15,263 nt of DNA from DATKWS01 sp035529435 (GTDB lineage Bacteria; Krumholzibacteriota; Krumholzibacteriia; Krumholzibacteriales; Krumholzibacteriaceae): the NCBI GenBank assembly GCA_035529435.1, contig DATKWS010000170.1, forward strand, positions 1 to 15,263. The letters run 5' to 3'. The notes beneath the pieces are model-generated. The model was not told the DNA's origin. It did not search any database and saw only the letters and a program-made list of their open reading frames with translations. A program made the translations under genes and the position numbers. This document shows positions 14,488-15,263 of this stretch, piece by piece. Numbering within the stretch: the first letter of the stretch is position 1; each line of letters starts with the position of its first letter.

Positions 14488-15263
14488 TTATGATGAACCG
14501 AACTCTCGACTCGGAGTAAACCACGGTTTCGTTTTCAGGCATATCTTCACCAACAGCAACATTACCGGCACTTCGATGAGTACTCCAACCACCGTGGCCA
14601 AAGCGGCGCCCGAGGATAATCCAAAAAGCATCGTGGCCGTGGCAATGGCCACCTCGAAGTGATTCGATGCCCCGATCATCGCTGTGGGTGCTGCATCCTC
14701 GTACGACAGCTTCAACACTCTCGACAGACCGTACCCCAGCCAGAAAATGAGATTTGTTTGTATGAACAGGGGAACGGCAATCCACAGGATCGTGAAAGGG
14801 TTCGACAGGATCACATCGCCCTTGAAGGAGAACAGCAGCACCAGGGTGGTAAGAAGCGCAATAATGGTGACAGGTGTCAGAATATGGAGAAATTTCTCTT
14901 TGAACCAGGCCTCGCCCTTGGTGTCGATGATCCACTTTCGTGAGAAGTATCCGGCCAACAGGGGCAACGCTACATATATGCCGATCGATAGCAGGAGCGC
15001 CTGCCATGGCACCGGAAGCCTCCCCACACCCAGCAGGAATCCGCCGAGCACGCCATAGAGAACGAGCATCGTCAGCGAATTGATGGCGACCATGACCAGC
15101 GTGTGCCCGTCGTTGCCCCTCGCCAGGTACCCCCAGACGAGAACCATCGCCGTGCACGGGGCGATGCCGAGCAGAATGCAGCCAGCGAGGTAGCTGCGCC
15201 ATAACGGCACCTCAAGCATCTTGATGCCTTCCCGCATGATCACCGTTCCCGCTCCGTACGTAG
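14488..15263 (-). CDS. acr3: ACR3-family arsenite efflux permease (5' part beyond window)
   Basis: The frame is open from the right edge to a TAA at 14490-14488. About 258 residues of the usual 340-380 are visible, so the N-terminal TM segments and start codon are missing; internal GTG/ATG codons near 15243-15219 are not the start. ACR3 exports As(OH)3 as arsenite using the proton gradient. Diagnostic segments are ILLGIAPCTAMVLVWGYLARGNDG, holding the essential Cys (codon 15156-15154), then LVMVAINSLTMLVLYG. The GASNHFEVAIATATMLFG segment near the C-terminus holds the conserved Glu (codon 14655-14653), before SGAALATVVGVLIEVPVML. Around seven hydrophobic TM segments are visible. The next gene, the DUF1573 selenoprotein, starts 19 bases after this stop, so the pair is very likely cotranscribed. 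Other ars genes such as arsR may lie beyond the right edge. Confidence 0.93.
   Translation of the reverse strand, partial: TYGAGTVIMREGIKMLEVPLWRSYLAGCILLGIAPCTAMVLVWGYLARGNDGHTLVMVAINSLTMLVLYGVLGGFLLGVGRLPVPWQALLLSIGIYVALPLLAGYFSRKWIIDTKGEAWFKEKFLHILTPVTIIALLTTLVLLFSFKGDVILSNPFTILWIAVPLFIQTNLIFWLGYGLSRVLKLSYEDAAPTAMIGASNHFEVAIATATMLFGLSSGAALATVVGVLIEVPVMLLLVKICLKTKPWFTPSREFGSS

Noticed and set aside
1..15263. tRNA, rRNA, CRISPR array, insertion sequence or attachment site
   Set aside because: Scanned by eye on both strands; no repeat-spacer array, transposase, terminal inverted repeats or RNA gene was recognised. tRNA-Sec is not in this window.

Overview
The window looks like a high-GC chromosome fragment from a Gram-negative (diderm) bacterium with the standard genetic code. 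The diderm reading rests on two RND efflux transporters, a periplasmic adaptor lipoprotein and an outer-membrane-barrel-type protein. TGA is the terminal stop of most complete genes and TGG is used for Trp. Cohesin-like secreted proteins, PorT-like barrels and GT-C glycosyltransferases with soluble C-terminal tails are common in uncultured FCB-type lineages, but I cannot place the organism more closely from sequence alone.

Layout: (1) 1-892, minus, a secreted protein with two tandem cohesin-like domains, cut by the left edge. (2) 1188-8677, minus, a tripartite-efflux operon read MFP (adaptor) -> RND-1 -> RND-2, with no TolC-like outer membrane factor in the window. A very strong nested hairpin separates the two RND genes. 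(3) 8961-9923, minus, a membrane-anchored GAF-domain protein with no visible output domain. (4) 9924-10469, a 546-base divergent spacer with a good sigma70-type promoter for the next gene. (5) 10470-12497, plus, a membrane GT-C (GT39/ArnT-like) glycosyltransferase with a soluble, TPR-like C-terminus. (6) 12634-13377, plus, a small outer-membrane beta-barrel protein. (7) 13425-15263, minus, a visibly AT-richer segment holding the 3' part of an ACR3-type arsenite efflux permease and, 19 bases downstream, a DUF1573-type periplasmic protein.

The main discovery is in region 7. An automatic gene call would give two short fragments (14468-14238 and 14228-13425), but they lie in the same frame, separated only by a TGA. 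That TGA falls exactly where DUF1573 proteins carry the first Cys of their C-G-C motif, giving U-G-C. A plausible bacterial SECIS hairpin with an AGGU loop follows 22-33 bases downstream. Sec77 and Cys79 would be the only selenol and thiol of the mature protein. I read this as a selenoprotein of 347 residues encoded in an arsenic-resistance operon, a combination I do not recall being described.

The efflux operon probably exports hydrophobic or toxic compounds with an outer-membrane channel supplied in trans. The Acr3-selenoprotein pair would act on arsenite, with the permease at the inner membrane and a selenol/thiol protein outside it. The GT-C enzyme and the secreted and barrel proteins are envelope functions with no evident link to either.
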